Source: an uncultured Spirochaetaceae bacterium (lineage in GTDB: Bacteria; Spirochaetota; Spirochaetia; Treponematales; Treponemataceae). From it: a stretch of 64,000 bases of DNA. The notes beneath the pieces were generated by a model that was not told the DNA's origin, searched no databases, and saw only the letters and a list, made by a program, of their open reading frames with translations. The stretch covers positions 19,529 through 83,528 of the forward strand of contig CADANN010000003.1 of the NCBI GenBank assembly GCA_902789325.1, written 5' to 3'. Below are positions 32,993 to 40,442 of this stretch, in pieces. The translations under genes and the position numbers were made by a program. Within the stretch, counting starts at the first letter, position 1; each line of letters begins with the position of its first letter.

Positions 32993-33949
32993 ATGAAAAT
33001 CAATGAATTCAATGAGCTGCCACAAAAACTGGCAGATGGTCTGCTTTCCCAAAGGGAAGTACTTAATCAACTATGCAGTTTCGTAACGCAGAATTATCCT
33101 TTGTTCGGTCTTCAAAAATATGATGAAGATACACGACAGGAAATAATGCTTGGAATCGTCGAAAAGGGAATACATATAATTTCTGTATATAATCCAGATA
33201 TTGGTGATTTCTTTACTTTTTTCTACTGTCATGTCTGTTCAATCATCAATACTCTTGCCAAAAAGAATACAAGTTCATATCTACAGAACAGACTCAATAT
33301 GGTAGAAGGTATTAATACGGTAAACGAAAAAACTGTGAAATATCATAAAATTGATTTTCAGAATTTCGAAGTTTCAAAGGCTCCAATGAACAGGCAAAAA
33401 CTTTCACCGGAAGAATTGCAGCAGGCTTTAAAAGAACTTCAGCTTAATGCTTCTGACAAGAAAATAATAATTCTTGCATTAAAATCTTCATACTATCTTA
33501 CAGATGAACAGATAGAACGATTATGCAGCATTTATAAAATCAAACCAGAATATTTTTATAATATGATTCAATATTGTAAGGATTCAATTCAAAAAAAATC
33601 AGAAAGAAGGGCAAAAACTCAGGAACGAAGAAATTTTGCTTACTATCATCATAGACGTTACAAAACTCTTCTGGATGATATGCTTAAAGAACCTGAAAAT
33701 GAGCAGAATGTCATATTGAGTTCCAAATTTGAGAGGCTTGAGAAAAAGCATGAAAAAAACTGGCTGAATCTTAACAAGTCTTTTGAAGAAGGGCATCTTT
33801 ATTTGCGTCCTACAAATAAAACTGTAGCTAACCTTTTAGGGATTTGTGAAAGACAGGTTGCCTATTATATAAAATGTGCGAAAAAAGAAAGTAATAAGGA
33901 AATTAATATAGCAGGGGATGAAGATGATGATTATGAATCAAAAGATTAA
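32993..33949 (+). CDS. Sigma-factor-like protein behind a sigma-54 promoter
   Basis: A 318-aa soluble, basic protein. Residues 20-95 resemble sigma region 2: DEDTRQEIMLGIVEKGIHII, then YNPDIGDFFTFFYCHVCSII, like the (D)QE.. and Y..G..F..Y pattern. The C-terminal RPTNKTVANLLGICERQVAY looks like a region 4.2 helix-turn-helix. The middle (about 130-260) is helical and very basic (KKSERRAKTQERRNFAYYHH). The gene has a near-perfect sigma-54 promoter and a good ribosome site (AAAGAGG). I cannot place it in a named sigma family; it could be an alternative sigma factor or a related DNA-binding regulator. The C-terminal tail is acidic. Confidence 0.55.
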   Translation: MKINEFNELPQKLADGLLSQREVLNQLCSFVTQNYPLFGLQKYDEDTRQEIMLGIVEKGIHIISVYNPDIGDFFTFFYCHVCSIINTLAKKNTSSYLQNRLNMVEGINTVNEKTVKYHKIDFQNFEVSKAPMNRQKLSPEELQQALKELQLNASDKKIIILALKSSYYLTDEQIERLCSIYKIKPEYFYNMIQYCKDSIQKKSERRAKTQERRNFAYYHHRRYKTLLDDMLKEPENEQNVILSSKFERLEKKHEKNWLNLNKSFEEGHLYLRPTNKTVANLLGICERQVAYYIKCAKKESNKEINIAGDEDDDYESKD

Positions 33950-33998
33950 ACAGTACGATACTTTGTAATTATTTTATATTTTCGCTATAGTAATAGAT

Positions 33999-34652
33999 AT
34001 GAAAATTTACTTAGCTACTGGAAATAAAAACAAAAAAAGGGAGATGTGTGAGCTTCTCCCTGAACACACAATTCTTATTCCTTCAGATGAGGGAATCGCT
34101 TTTGATCCTGATGAAACAGGAACAACTTTCTATGAAAACAGCCTGATTAAAGCTCGTACGCTTTATGATATTGTGCATTGTCCTGTAATTGCAGATGATT
34201 CTGGAATCTGTGTAGATGCATTGGGTGGGGCACCTGGAATTTATTCTTCTCGTTATGCTGGTCCTGAATTTATGCATGGTAAACCTGATGGAACAAAAAT
34301 CAGTCAGGAAGAACAGAATATCTTTTTGATTCAGCAGACTAATGATGCAATAAAATCGGGTTCTCTTCCTAAAATGGCTTATCTTCATGGGGAGAGAAGC
34401 TGTCACTATACTTGTGCAATGGTAATGTATTGCGGCCCAGACAGACTTTTTGTTGCCCAGGAAACCTTTGAGGGTGCTCTGATAGACGACATTTCTAAGC
34501 AGGCTGGAAGCGGTGGCTTTGGTTATGATCCGATTGTGTTCTTACCTGAATTTGGAAAAACTGTTGCCGAGCTTACTGCAGATGAAAAAAATGCAATTTC
34601 ACATCGTGGAAAGGCTGTAAGAGCTCTTAAACGAATTATAGACCAGATGTAA
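33999..34652 (+). CDS. rdgB: XTP/dITP diphosphatase (RdgB/HAM1 family)
   Basis: The enzyme removes non-canonical purine nucleotides (ITP, XTP and dITP) from the pool. The 217-aa protein begins MKIYLATGNKNKKREM, the family's N-terminal substrate loop, and has ADDSGICVDALGGAPGIYSS and GGFGYDPIVFLPEFGKT, both conserved. The insertion around 85-115 (SQEEQNIFLIQQTNDAIKSG) is longer than in E. coli RdgB (197 aa). No promoter is obvious in the 49-bp gap; it may be read from the sigma-like gene. Confidence 0.95.
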   Translation: MKIYLATGNKNKKREMCELLPEHTILIPSDEGIAFDPDETGTTFYENSLIKARTLYDIVHCPVIADDSGICVDALGGAPGIYSSRYAGPEFMHGKPDGTKISQEEQNIFLIQQTNDAIKSGSLPKMAYLHGERSCHYTCAMVMYCGPDRLFVAQETFEGALIDDISKQAGSGGFGYDPIVFLPEFGKTVAELTADEKNAISHRGKAVRALKRIIDQM

Positions 34653-34680
34653 TTCATAAAATCGCCATGTTAAAAAAAAG

Positions 34681-34709
34681 TTGTTAAAAAAAAACTTTCG
34701 GTTTATAAT
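34681..34709 (+). promoter_or_regulatory. Promoter of the 34739 secreted-protein gene
   Basis: TTGTTA (34681-34686), 17 nt and a perfect TATAAT (34704-34709), 29 bp before the start codon. The gene has its own good ribosome site (AAGGAG). Confidence 0.78.
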
Positions 34710-34738
34710 ATTATTTACGACTTGTAAGGAGTGCAGAT

Positions 34739-35179
34739 ATGAAGAAAATAATTATGATTCTTGCATTGCTTTCTGTTTTCTCAGTAGCTTTGTTTGCAGA
34801 TAATGGCAGTGCAAATGCCCCGGAACGTACAGAAGGTAAGTGGACAGATATGTCTTATGTAAATGTTCCTATACTGAAAATCCTTGAAGGAAAAGACGGC
34901 TATGCTGTTATCTATCAGAAAAATCGAACTGGTGTTGGTAGTGTAGTTCTTCCTAAAAAATGGGGAAATGGTACTCCTGAAGCTCCTCGCAAGCTTAAGT
35001 TCCGTGCTGTAAATACTTCACTCGGAGCTTATATGACAGTTGTAAAGGATGGCGGCGAGTTTAAGCGCGTAATTCTTTCAATTCCAATGAATAAGAGCAA
35101 TTCAATCTGGGGTATGGTAGATTCCAGAAAGAATATGGATGGTGCCGATAAAGATACTCTGGAAGACTTGGAATTCTAG
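34739..35179 (+). CDS. Secreted protein of unknown function
   Basis: A 146-aa protein with a signal peptide (MKKIIMILALLSVFSVALFA, cleaved before DNGSAN), so it is periplasmic. The mature part is a small beta-rich domain (YVNVPILKILEGKDGYAVIY; VGSVVLPKKWGNGTPEAPRK). I do not recognise a family, though the size and pattern are like other small treponemal periplasmic proteins. It stands alone with its own promoter and tandem terminators, which suggests strong, separate expression. Confidence 0.75.
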   Translation: MKKIIMILALLSVFSVALFADNGSANAPERTEGKWTDMSYVNVPILKILEGKDGYAVIYQKNRTGVGSVVLPKKWGNGTPEAPRKLKFRAVNTSLGAYMTVVKDGGEFKRVILSIPMNKSNSIWGMVDSRKNMDGADKDTLEDLEF

Positions 35180-35200
35180 GCAAAAATACGGTATTATAAA

Positions 35201-35262
35201 AGAGGGTGTTAAAACCCTCTTTTTTTTTGCCCGCAAAAAAACTTACGGGCTTTATTTTTTTT
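35201..35262 (+). terminator. Tandem rho-independent terminators
   Basis: AGAGGGT/ACCCTCT (35201-35220) followed by eight T's, then GCCCG/CGGGC (35229-35250) followed by TTTATTTTTTTT. Two terminators in a row insulate the DHH gene downstream. Confidence 0.88.
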
Positions 35263-35277
35263 ATAACAGGATAATTT

Positions 35278-36264
35278 ATGTTTGATATTTCTCAGGAAAA
35301 GGTCGACGAACTCAAATCTTTTATTGATAGTCATAATTTCTTTTTCATTGCTGGTCATAAGGAACCGGATGGAGACTGCATAACTTCATGTCTAGGGATT
35401 GCGGCTATTCTAGAGCATTTTAATAAGCCGTATCAACTCTTAAGTGCAGGTCCTTTTAAACGCAATGAAGTTATCCGCTGGCAGGAACGCTTTTCCGATA
35501 CAATGGAATTTCAGGATGAAACTGAACGTAAGTCGAGCGGGCTTTTTATAGCAGACTGTTCTGAAGTTGTACGTATTGGCGATATTGACGGTGAACTTAA
35601 AGGACTGGATACCTTTGTTATAGATCATCATAAAACCAGTGGGCTTGAAGATGGTTTTAAAGGTTATGTCGATGGAGATGCTCCTGCCTGTGCCTTTTTG
35701 ATTCAGCTTTTTTATGAAAAACTGATTGGCCCTGTACCAGCTCTTCTTGCAAAAGATTTGTTTTTTGGAATAAGTACAGATACAGGCTTTTTCAGATTTT
35801 TAACTGATAATTCAGCTGAAGTGTTTGCTGCTGTTAGCCGTCTTGTTGCAAGCGGAGCAGATCCTAGGGCTACCTATCGTGATATAAATTCTGGAAAGCC
35901 ATATTCTACAAGAAAGCTTTTGGGTGTGCTTTTAGGAAAGGCTGAAAAGTATCTTGATGGAAGACTTGTAGTAACTTATGAGTCTCTGGAAGATACAAGA
36001 AAGTGGGGCCTGGAAGGCCGTGATTCGGATTCTCTTTATCAGCTCATGTTGAGTGCTAAAGGCGTTGAAGCAGTTGTATTTTTACGCCAGGATACTGAGA
36101 CAACTTGTACAGGCGGTTTCCGCTCACAGGATAAAATTGATGTTTCCAAGGTTGCGGCAAAGTTTGGTGGCGGCGGACATAAAAATGCAAGCGGCATGAG
36201 CTGTAATGGTAGAGTTGAAACTTTGATTCCGCAGATAGTAAAAGAATTTGCGCGGATTATGTAG
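35278..36264 (+). CDS. nrnA: DHH-family phosphoesterase (NrnA-like nanoRNase/pAp phosphatase)
   Basis: DHH/DHHA1 proteins of this type degrade 2-5-nt RNA fragments and dephosphorylate pAp. The 328-aa protein has the metal-binding motifs: AGHKEPDGDCITS (motif I), the ADCSE motif, then VIDHHKTSG (DHH) and, in the C-terminal DHHA1 domain, GGGGHKNASGM. Length and order match bacterial NrnA. It is convergent with nrdG, one base between stops. A weak AGGA ribosome site precedes ATG 35278. The symbol is by family; activity is not shown. Confidence 0.88.
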   Translation: MFDISQEKVDELKSFIDSHNFFFIAGHKEPDGDCITSCLGIAAILEHFNKPYQLLSAGPFKRNEVIRWQERFSDTMEFQDETERKSSGLFIADCSEVVRIGDIDGELKGLDTFVIDHHKTSGLEDGFKGYVDGDAPACAFLIQLFYEKLIGPVPALLAKDLFFGISTDTGFFRFLTDNSAEVFAAVSRLVASGADPRATYRDINSGKPYSTRKLLGVLLGKAEKYLDGRLVVTYESLEDTRKWGLEGRDSDSLYQLMLSAKGVEAVVFLRQDTETTCTGGFRSQDKIDVSKVAAKFGGGGHKNASGMSCNGRVETLIPQIVKEFARIM

Positions 36265-36265
36265 A

Positions 36266-37033
36266 TTATCGCAAAGCGGCGCCTTTTATAAAGGTCTGCG
36301 CATATTCAATTAATTCATTTGCTTCTGCGTCGGTATAAGGGTAAATATCGTTATAAGACGGATCCAGACAATTCTTGTTCATAAATTGTGCAAACTGCCA
36401 GCTGGCATCCTCTGGCAGGAGTTTTGCCATTTCTGAAATATCTTCTTTTGTAACTAAGCCTGGAACAAGTACGGTACGCCATTCGCGGCTGTCTGCGGGG
36501 TAGGCTGCTACCAGGTCTGCACTTTCTTTTAATACTTTTTCAAAATAATCTGATTTTCCAAAATATGGGGAAGCATCTCCACAGATTAGAGTAGAGTAGC
36601 GGGATGGCGTAGTTTTTATATCCATTGCAATAAAATCTGGGCGAAGGTCTGGATTTTCAATCAGTGTGCGGAGCTTTTCCGGTAATGTTCCGTTTGTATC
36701 AATCTTAACTTTATAACCAAGTTCTTTTGCTTTGCGGATAATTACTGGAGTGTATGGATTTAATAAGGGCTCTCCACCGCTTATAACAAGCCCGCTCAAA
36801 ATACCCTGGCGTTTTTCCAGATGTGCAAATAGTTCTGCTACGGTACTGAGAGGTTCAGTTTCTATGCCGGAAGGCATTTCTGAATCAGTTAGTACAAGCC
36901 CTATGTTGTAGCAATATGGACAGCGGATATTACAGCCTTTTAGAAAAAAAGAACCTGCGACACGACCTGGAAAATCCACGCAAGTGGTTTTAACAAGTAC
37001 GCCCGCAGGTTTATTAAGGTCAAGTTCTGACAT
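36266..37033 (-). CDS. nrdG: Anaerobic ribonucleotide reductase activase (radical SAM)
   Basis: NrdG is the radical-SAM enzyme that makes the glycyl radical on NrdD. The 255-aa protein has the iron-sulphur motif CNIRCPYC (Cys 34, 38 and 41) and the SAM-binding GGEPLL at about 84-89. It is longer than E. coli NrdG (154 aa), like the NrdG of NrdD2-type systems, with an extra C-terminal domain. Its start overlaps the stop of the glycyl-radical/glutaredoxin gene by one base, so the two are made together. Here the target glycine is on that small protein, not on NrdD. Confidence 0.92.
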   Translation of the reverse strand: MSELDLNKPAGVLVKTTCVDFPGRVAGSFFLKGCNIRCPYCYNIGLVLTDSEMPSGIETEPLSTVAELFAHLEKRQGILSGLVISGGEPLLNPYTPVIIRKAKELGYKVKIDTNGTLPEKLRTLIENPDLRPDFIAMDIKTTPSRYSTLICGDASPYFGKSDYFEKVLKESADLVAAYPADSREWRTVLVPGLVTKEDISEMAKLLPEDASWQFAQFMNKNCLDPSYNDIYPYTDAEANELIEYAQTFIKGAALR

Positions 37034-37566
37034 TAGGCAGAAACTGCAACCTTGCTGAATACAGCTTCGAGTTCTTCTACATTGTGACAGCGTGCAGTTT
37101 CAATGCCTGCTTCGTTGTAGAAAATTACTGTGGGAGATGCAAATACACCTTTCTTTGCGGCTTCTGCAAGTCCTTCTTTTGTATCAACATCAATTGAACG
37201 GCCTGGCATTTCAAGATCATTCATAAATTCCTTTACAGGAGGGCAGTTAGGACAGGTCTTTCTTGTGTACATTTCATATGTTACGCTGCTGTTATCAACT
37301 ACAGCAGATGCTTTTGTCATTTTAGCAGGAGCCTTGCGTACGCATGGACTGTCTGCGGCAGTAATATCATATTCTTTGCTGGCTTCGAGAGTGAACATTT
37401 TGCGCTGGTCAAATTCATCACGCTTTCCTCTGTTCCAGTGCTTTACTGCACGATAGTAACCAACGATACGTGCGTAAACCTCTGTCTCGGTTCCATGAAC
37501 ATCATTCAATGCAGCTTTTGTTTCTGCAATCTCGGCTTCGATCTGAGCAAGTGTTCTTTTTTCCAT
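37033..37566 (-). CDS. Glycyl-radical domain of class III ribonucleotide reductase fused to a glutaredoxin-like domain
   Basis: A 177-aa protein with two parts. Residues 25-57 hold the segment normally at the C-terminus of NrdD: TETEVYARIVGYYRAVKHWN, then RGKRDEFDQRKMF, with the radical glycine at position 36 in RIVGY. Residues 95-177 form a thioredoxin/glutaredoxin-fold domain with active site CPNC (105-108). A Lys/Ala-rich linker joins them. Start ATG 37566 was chosen because GGAGGAG lies upstream and the extra upstream codons would overlap it. The neighbouring NrdD lacks this segment. NrdG presumably activates Gly36, and the CPNC pair may supply electrons. A YfiD-like radical subunit for PFL is the closest known idea. 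Confidence 0.82.
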   Translation of the reverse strand: MEKRTLAQIEAEIAETKAALNDVHGTETEVYARIVGYYRAVKHWNRGKRDEFDQRKMFTLEASKEYDITAADSPCVRKAPAKMTKASAVVDNSSVTYEMYTRKTCPNCPPVKEFMNDLEMPGRSIDVDTKEGLAEAAKKGVFASPTVIFYNEAGIETARCHNVEELEAVFSKVAVSA

Positions 37567-37608
37567 AATCTTTTTGACTCCTCCCAAAATTATTTAAATT
37601 TTGCACCC

Positions 37609-37643
37609 ACACTAAATATAGTGTAGTAGTGCTAGATTGTCAA
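37609..37643 (-). promoter_or_regulatory. Promoter with overlapping NrdR box
   Basis: On the minus strand TTGACA (37638-37643), 17 nt and TATATT (37615-37620) form a strong promoter. Over the -10 lies a NrdR-type box, ACACTATATTTAGTGT (37609-37624), with perfect 6-bp arms. NrdR bound here would block RNA polymerase. It drives the glycyl-radical gene and nrdG separately from nrdD. Confidence 0.88.
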
Positions 37644-37685
37644 TTTATCAGACACTAGAATTCTCGGTAGTACATAGCAAAATCT

Positions 37686-39800
37686 TTAGTTTTTCTGCTC
37701 TGCAAGTACCTTTTCTTTTTCTGCTTCAAGTGCCTTGAGTTTTTCTTTAAGTGCTTTTTCTTTTTCGGCCTTGCACTTAGGACATTCAAACTGCTGTCCG
37801 ATTAAATAGCCGTGTACCTTACAGATTGAGTATGTAGGTGAAATTGTGAAGAACGGAATGCGGTACTTGCTTGCAATTGTGCGAACCAGGTCTGCACAGC
37901 TTTTCCAGTCTTTAAGAGCTTCACCCATGAATACGTGGAACATTGTTCCGCCTGTATACTTAGTCTGTAATGATTCCTGATGGTCGAGTGCTTCAAATAC
38001 ATCTGCAGTGTAATCAACAGGGAGCTGTGAAGAGTTTGTATAGAAGGGTTCATTAGTTCCGCTTGTGATGATATCAGGGAACTGTTCCTTGTCGTGGCGT
38101 GCAAGACGGTATGAAGTTGATTCGGCAGGTGTTGCTTCGAGGTTGAACAAATCTCCTGTCTGCTCCTGGTAATCCTGCATCTTTTCTCTCATGTGCTGAA
38201 GAACTTTTTCTGCAAATGCCTTGCCCTTAGGATTTGTAATATCAACTCCAAGGAAGTTCAAACAGCATTCGTTCATACCACAAAGACCAATTGTATTAAA
38301 GTGATTTACAAGAGTCTTAAGATAGCGTCTTGTATATGGGAACAAGCCACCATCATAAAGCTTCTGAATTACCTTACGTTTTGTGCAGAGACTTTCCTTT
38401 GCAAGTTCCATAAGATAATCAAGGCGCTTATAGAATTCTTCTTCATTTTTAGCGAGGTAACCAATCTGTGGCATGTTGATTGTAACTACACCGATAGAAC
38501 CTGTGAACTCGTCTGCACCAAAAAGTCCACCACCGCGGCGGCGGAGTTCGCGCTTATCAAGCTGGAGACGACAGCACATAGAACGTACATCGCTCGGATT
38601 CAAATCTGAGTTTACGAAGTTCTGGAAGTTTGGAGTTCCGTACTGAGCTGTCATTGTGAAAAGCAGTTTTGCATTTTCAGAAGTCCAGTCAAAGTCGCGT
38701 GTAATATTGTAAGTTGGAATAGGGTAAGCAAAGCCGCGCCCATCCGCATCACCTTCAATCATAAGTTCAATGAACACTTTGTTAATCATGTCCATTTCTT
38801 TCTGACAGTCGCCGTAGGTATAATCCTGTTCCTTACCACCGACAATTGCCTTTTTATTTTTCAAGTCATCAGGACAAACCCAGTCCAAAGTAATGTTTGT
38901 AAACGGAGCCTGTGAACCCCAGCGGCTAGGAGTATTTACACCGTAAATGTAGCTTTGAATGCACTGACGAACCTGTTTTTCTGTAAGGTGGTCAGCACGA
39001 ATAAATGGAGCAAGGTATGTATCGAAAGATGAGAATGCCTGAGCACCAGCCCATTCGTTCTGCATGATTCCAAGGAAGTTCACAATCTGATTAACGAGGG
39101 TAGAAAGGTGAGTTGCTGGAGTTGAAGTAATTTTATCTGGAACTCCACCAAGTCCTTCAGCAATCAGCTGGCGCAAAGACCATCCTGCACAATAGCCGGA
39201 AAACATAGAGAGGTCGTGAATGTGGAAAGCGGCTGTTTTGTGTGCTTCTGCAATTTCCTTTGAGTAAATATTATTGAGCCAGTAGTTGGCTGTAATTGTA
39301 CCTGAGTTATGAAGAATAAGTCCACCAAGAGAGAAGTTTACGTTTGCATTTTCGTTTACGCGCCAGTCGCTCTGTGCAAGGTAGCCGTCCATTGTCTTGT
39401 TGATGTCAATCATAAGGCTCTTTGCATCACGGGTTGCTTCGTGGCGTGCGCGGTAGAGAATGTATGCCTTTGCAACTTCTACTTCTTTAGATTCGATGAG
39501 AACAGTTTCGACAATATCCTGAATCTCTTCGATGGCAGGAATAGAATGTGCACGGTTTCCTGCAAGCTGAAGGCGGAGTTTTTCTTCTACCTTGTCTGTG
39601 AGTGAAGCAGCTCTGTCTGGATCTTTACGTTTTTCTACAGCTTCAATTGCTTTGCCGATTGCCGCTTCGATTTTGTTTCTGTCGTAATCTGCGATTTCGC
39701 CGGAACGTTTAACAACCGATCTTAAAAATCCTTTTGTCTCACTGTCTGAACTTGAGCCCAGAAAGCTTCTCCATTCCGGAAAGATTGATTGATCACTCAT
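37686..39800 (-). CDS. nrdD: Anaerobic ribonucleoside-triphosphate reductase catalytic subunit, lacking the glycyl-radical segment
   Basis: Class III reductase makes dNTPs from NTPs without oxygen. The 704-aa protein has an N-terminal ATP-cone (about 27-120, VVKRSGEIADYDRNKIEAAI) for allosteric control, then the ten-stranded barrel. The active-site region has RSMCCRLQLD (Cys 409/410) and the RRGGGLFGADEFTGSIGVVT motif. The C-terminal zinc site uses Cys660, His663, Cys673 and Cys676 (SICKVHGYL, ECPKC). Normal NrdDs continue to a RVxGYxRPV glycyl-radical motif; here a 28-residue Lys/Glu tail ends the protein. The radical segment is on the next gene. nrdR lies upstream, overlapping by 8 bp. Confidence 0.93.
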   Translation of the reverse strand: MSDQSIFPEWRSFLGSSSDSETKGFLRSVVKRSGEIADYDRNKIEAAIGKAIEAVEKRKDPDRAASLTDKVEEKLRLQLAGNRAHSIPAIEEIQDIVETVLIESKEVEVAKAYILYRARHEATRDAKSLMIDINKTMDGYLAQSDWRVNENANVNFSLGGLILHNSGTITANYWLNNIYSKEIAEAHKTAAFHIHDLSMFSGYCAGWSLRQLIAEGLGGVPDKITSTPATHLSTLVNQIVNFLGIMQNEWAGAQAFSSFDTYLAPFIRADHLTEKQVRQCIQSYIYGVNTPSRWGSQAPFTNITLDWVCPDDLKNKKAIVGGKEQDYTYGDCQKEMDMINKVFIELMIEGDADGRGFAYPIPTYNITRDFDWTSENAKLLFTMTAQYGTPNFQNFVNSDLNPSDVRSMCCRLQLDKRELRRRGGGLFGADEFTGSIGVVTINMPQIGYLAKNEEEFYKRLDYLMELAKESLCTKRKVIQKLYDGGLFPYTRRYLKTLVNHFNTIGLCGMNECCLNFLGVDITNPKGKAFAEKVLQHMREKMQDYQEQTGDLFNLEATPAESTSYRLARHDKEQFPDIITSGTNEPFYTNSSQLPVDYTADVFEALDHQESLQTKYTGGTMFHVFMGEALKDWKSCADLVRTIASKYRIPFFTISPTYSICKVHGYLIGQQFECPKCKAEKEKALKEKLKALEAEKEKVLAEQKN

Positions 39801-40266
39801 TGTTTTTTCCCCTCTTTTCTATGTTTTTTACTTCAGTAATGAATTCATCAAGATTTTCGAAGTGGCGGTAGACTGATGCAAAGCGGATATATGCAACCTT
39901 GTCGATTGCATAAAGTTTTTCAAGTACAAGTTCACCCAACTCCGAAGTAGAGATTTCACGGCTCTCCCGGCCTTTCTTAATCGCGAGATCTTCAATGTCA
40001 TTGGAAAGCTGTTCCACCATAGTAGTGGAAACCGGTCGTTTTTCGAGAGCGCGCTCAATGCCTTTTTCAAGCTTTGTGCGGTCAAATGGCTGACGTCGTC
40101 CGTCACGCTTAACAACCATGAATGGCTTTTCATCAATACGCTCGTAGCTGGTAAAGCGGTAGCCGCACGAAATGCATTCTCGGCGTCTTCTTATGCTTTC
40201 ACCGTTCACCATTGTTCTGGATTCAAGGACTTTGTCCTCAAGATTTCCACAGTATGGACAGCGCAT
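39793..40266 (-). CDS. nrdR: Transcriptional repressor NrdR
   Basis: NrdR represses ribonucleotide reductase genes when dATP/ATP signals plenty. The 157-aa protein has the zinc ribbon MRCPYCGNLEDKVLESRTM and CISCGYRF, and an ATP-cone domain (about 48-138, VVKRDGRRQPFDRTKLEKGI). Length and domain order are standard. It overlaps nrdD by 8 bp, so the repressor is made together with the enzyme it controls. Boxes like those it binds are at 37609 and at its own promoter (40317-40345), which fits feedback control. Confidence 0.96.
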   Translation of the reverse strand: MRCPYCGNLEDKVLESRTMVNGESIRRRRECISCGYRFTSYERIDEKPFMVVKRDGRRQPFDRTKLEKGIERALEKRPVSTTMVEQLSNDIEDLAIKKGRESREISTSELGELVLEKLYAIDKVAYIRFASVYRHFENLDEFITEVKNIEKRGKNNE

Positions 40267-40316
40267 TGATTATCCCCTCACTTTTTGATTCTCTAGCGTT
40301 TTAATTTGATATTAAC

Positions 40317-40345
40317 ATCATAGTACACTAAATATGGATACACAA
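40317..40345 (-). promoter_or_regulatory. Probable nrdR-nrdD promoter with a partial NrdR box
   Basis: On the minus strand TTGTGT (40340-40345), 17 nt and TATGAT (40317-40322). Between them CATATTTAGTGT (40325-40336) matches one half and the centre of the NrdR box at 37609; the other half is degenerate. Confidence 0.6.
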
Positions 40346-40442
40346 GTGAATTTTTTGAAATTCAGCGAATTTATTTTAAACTTTTTTTCTTGACAAAAAT
40401 ATTTTTTATGCTTGTCTTGAAAAATCGACGTTGAACTCTTGA

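Noticed and set aside
40390..40435. A perfect TTGACA at about 40392 on the plus strand suggested a promoter.
   Set aside because: No -10 lies at a proper distance and no plus-strand gene follows until 42351.
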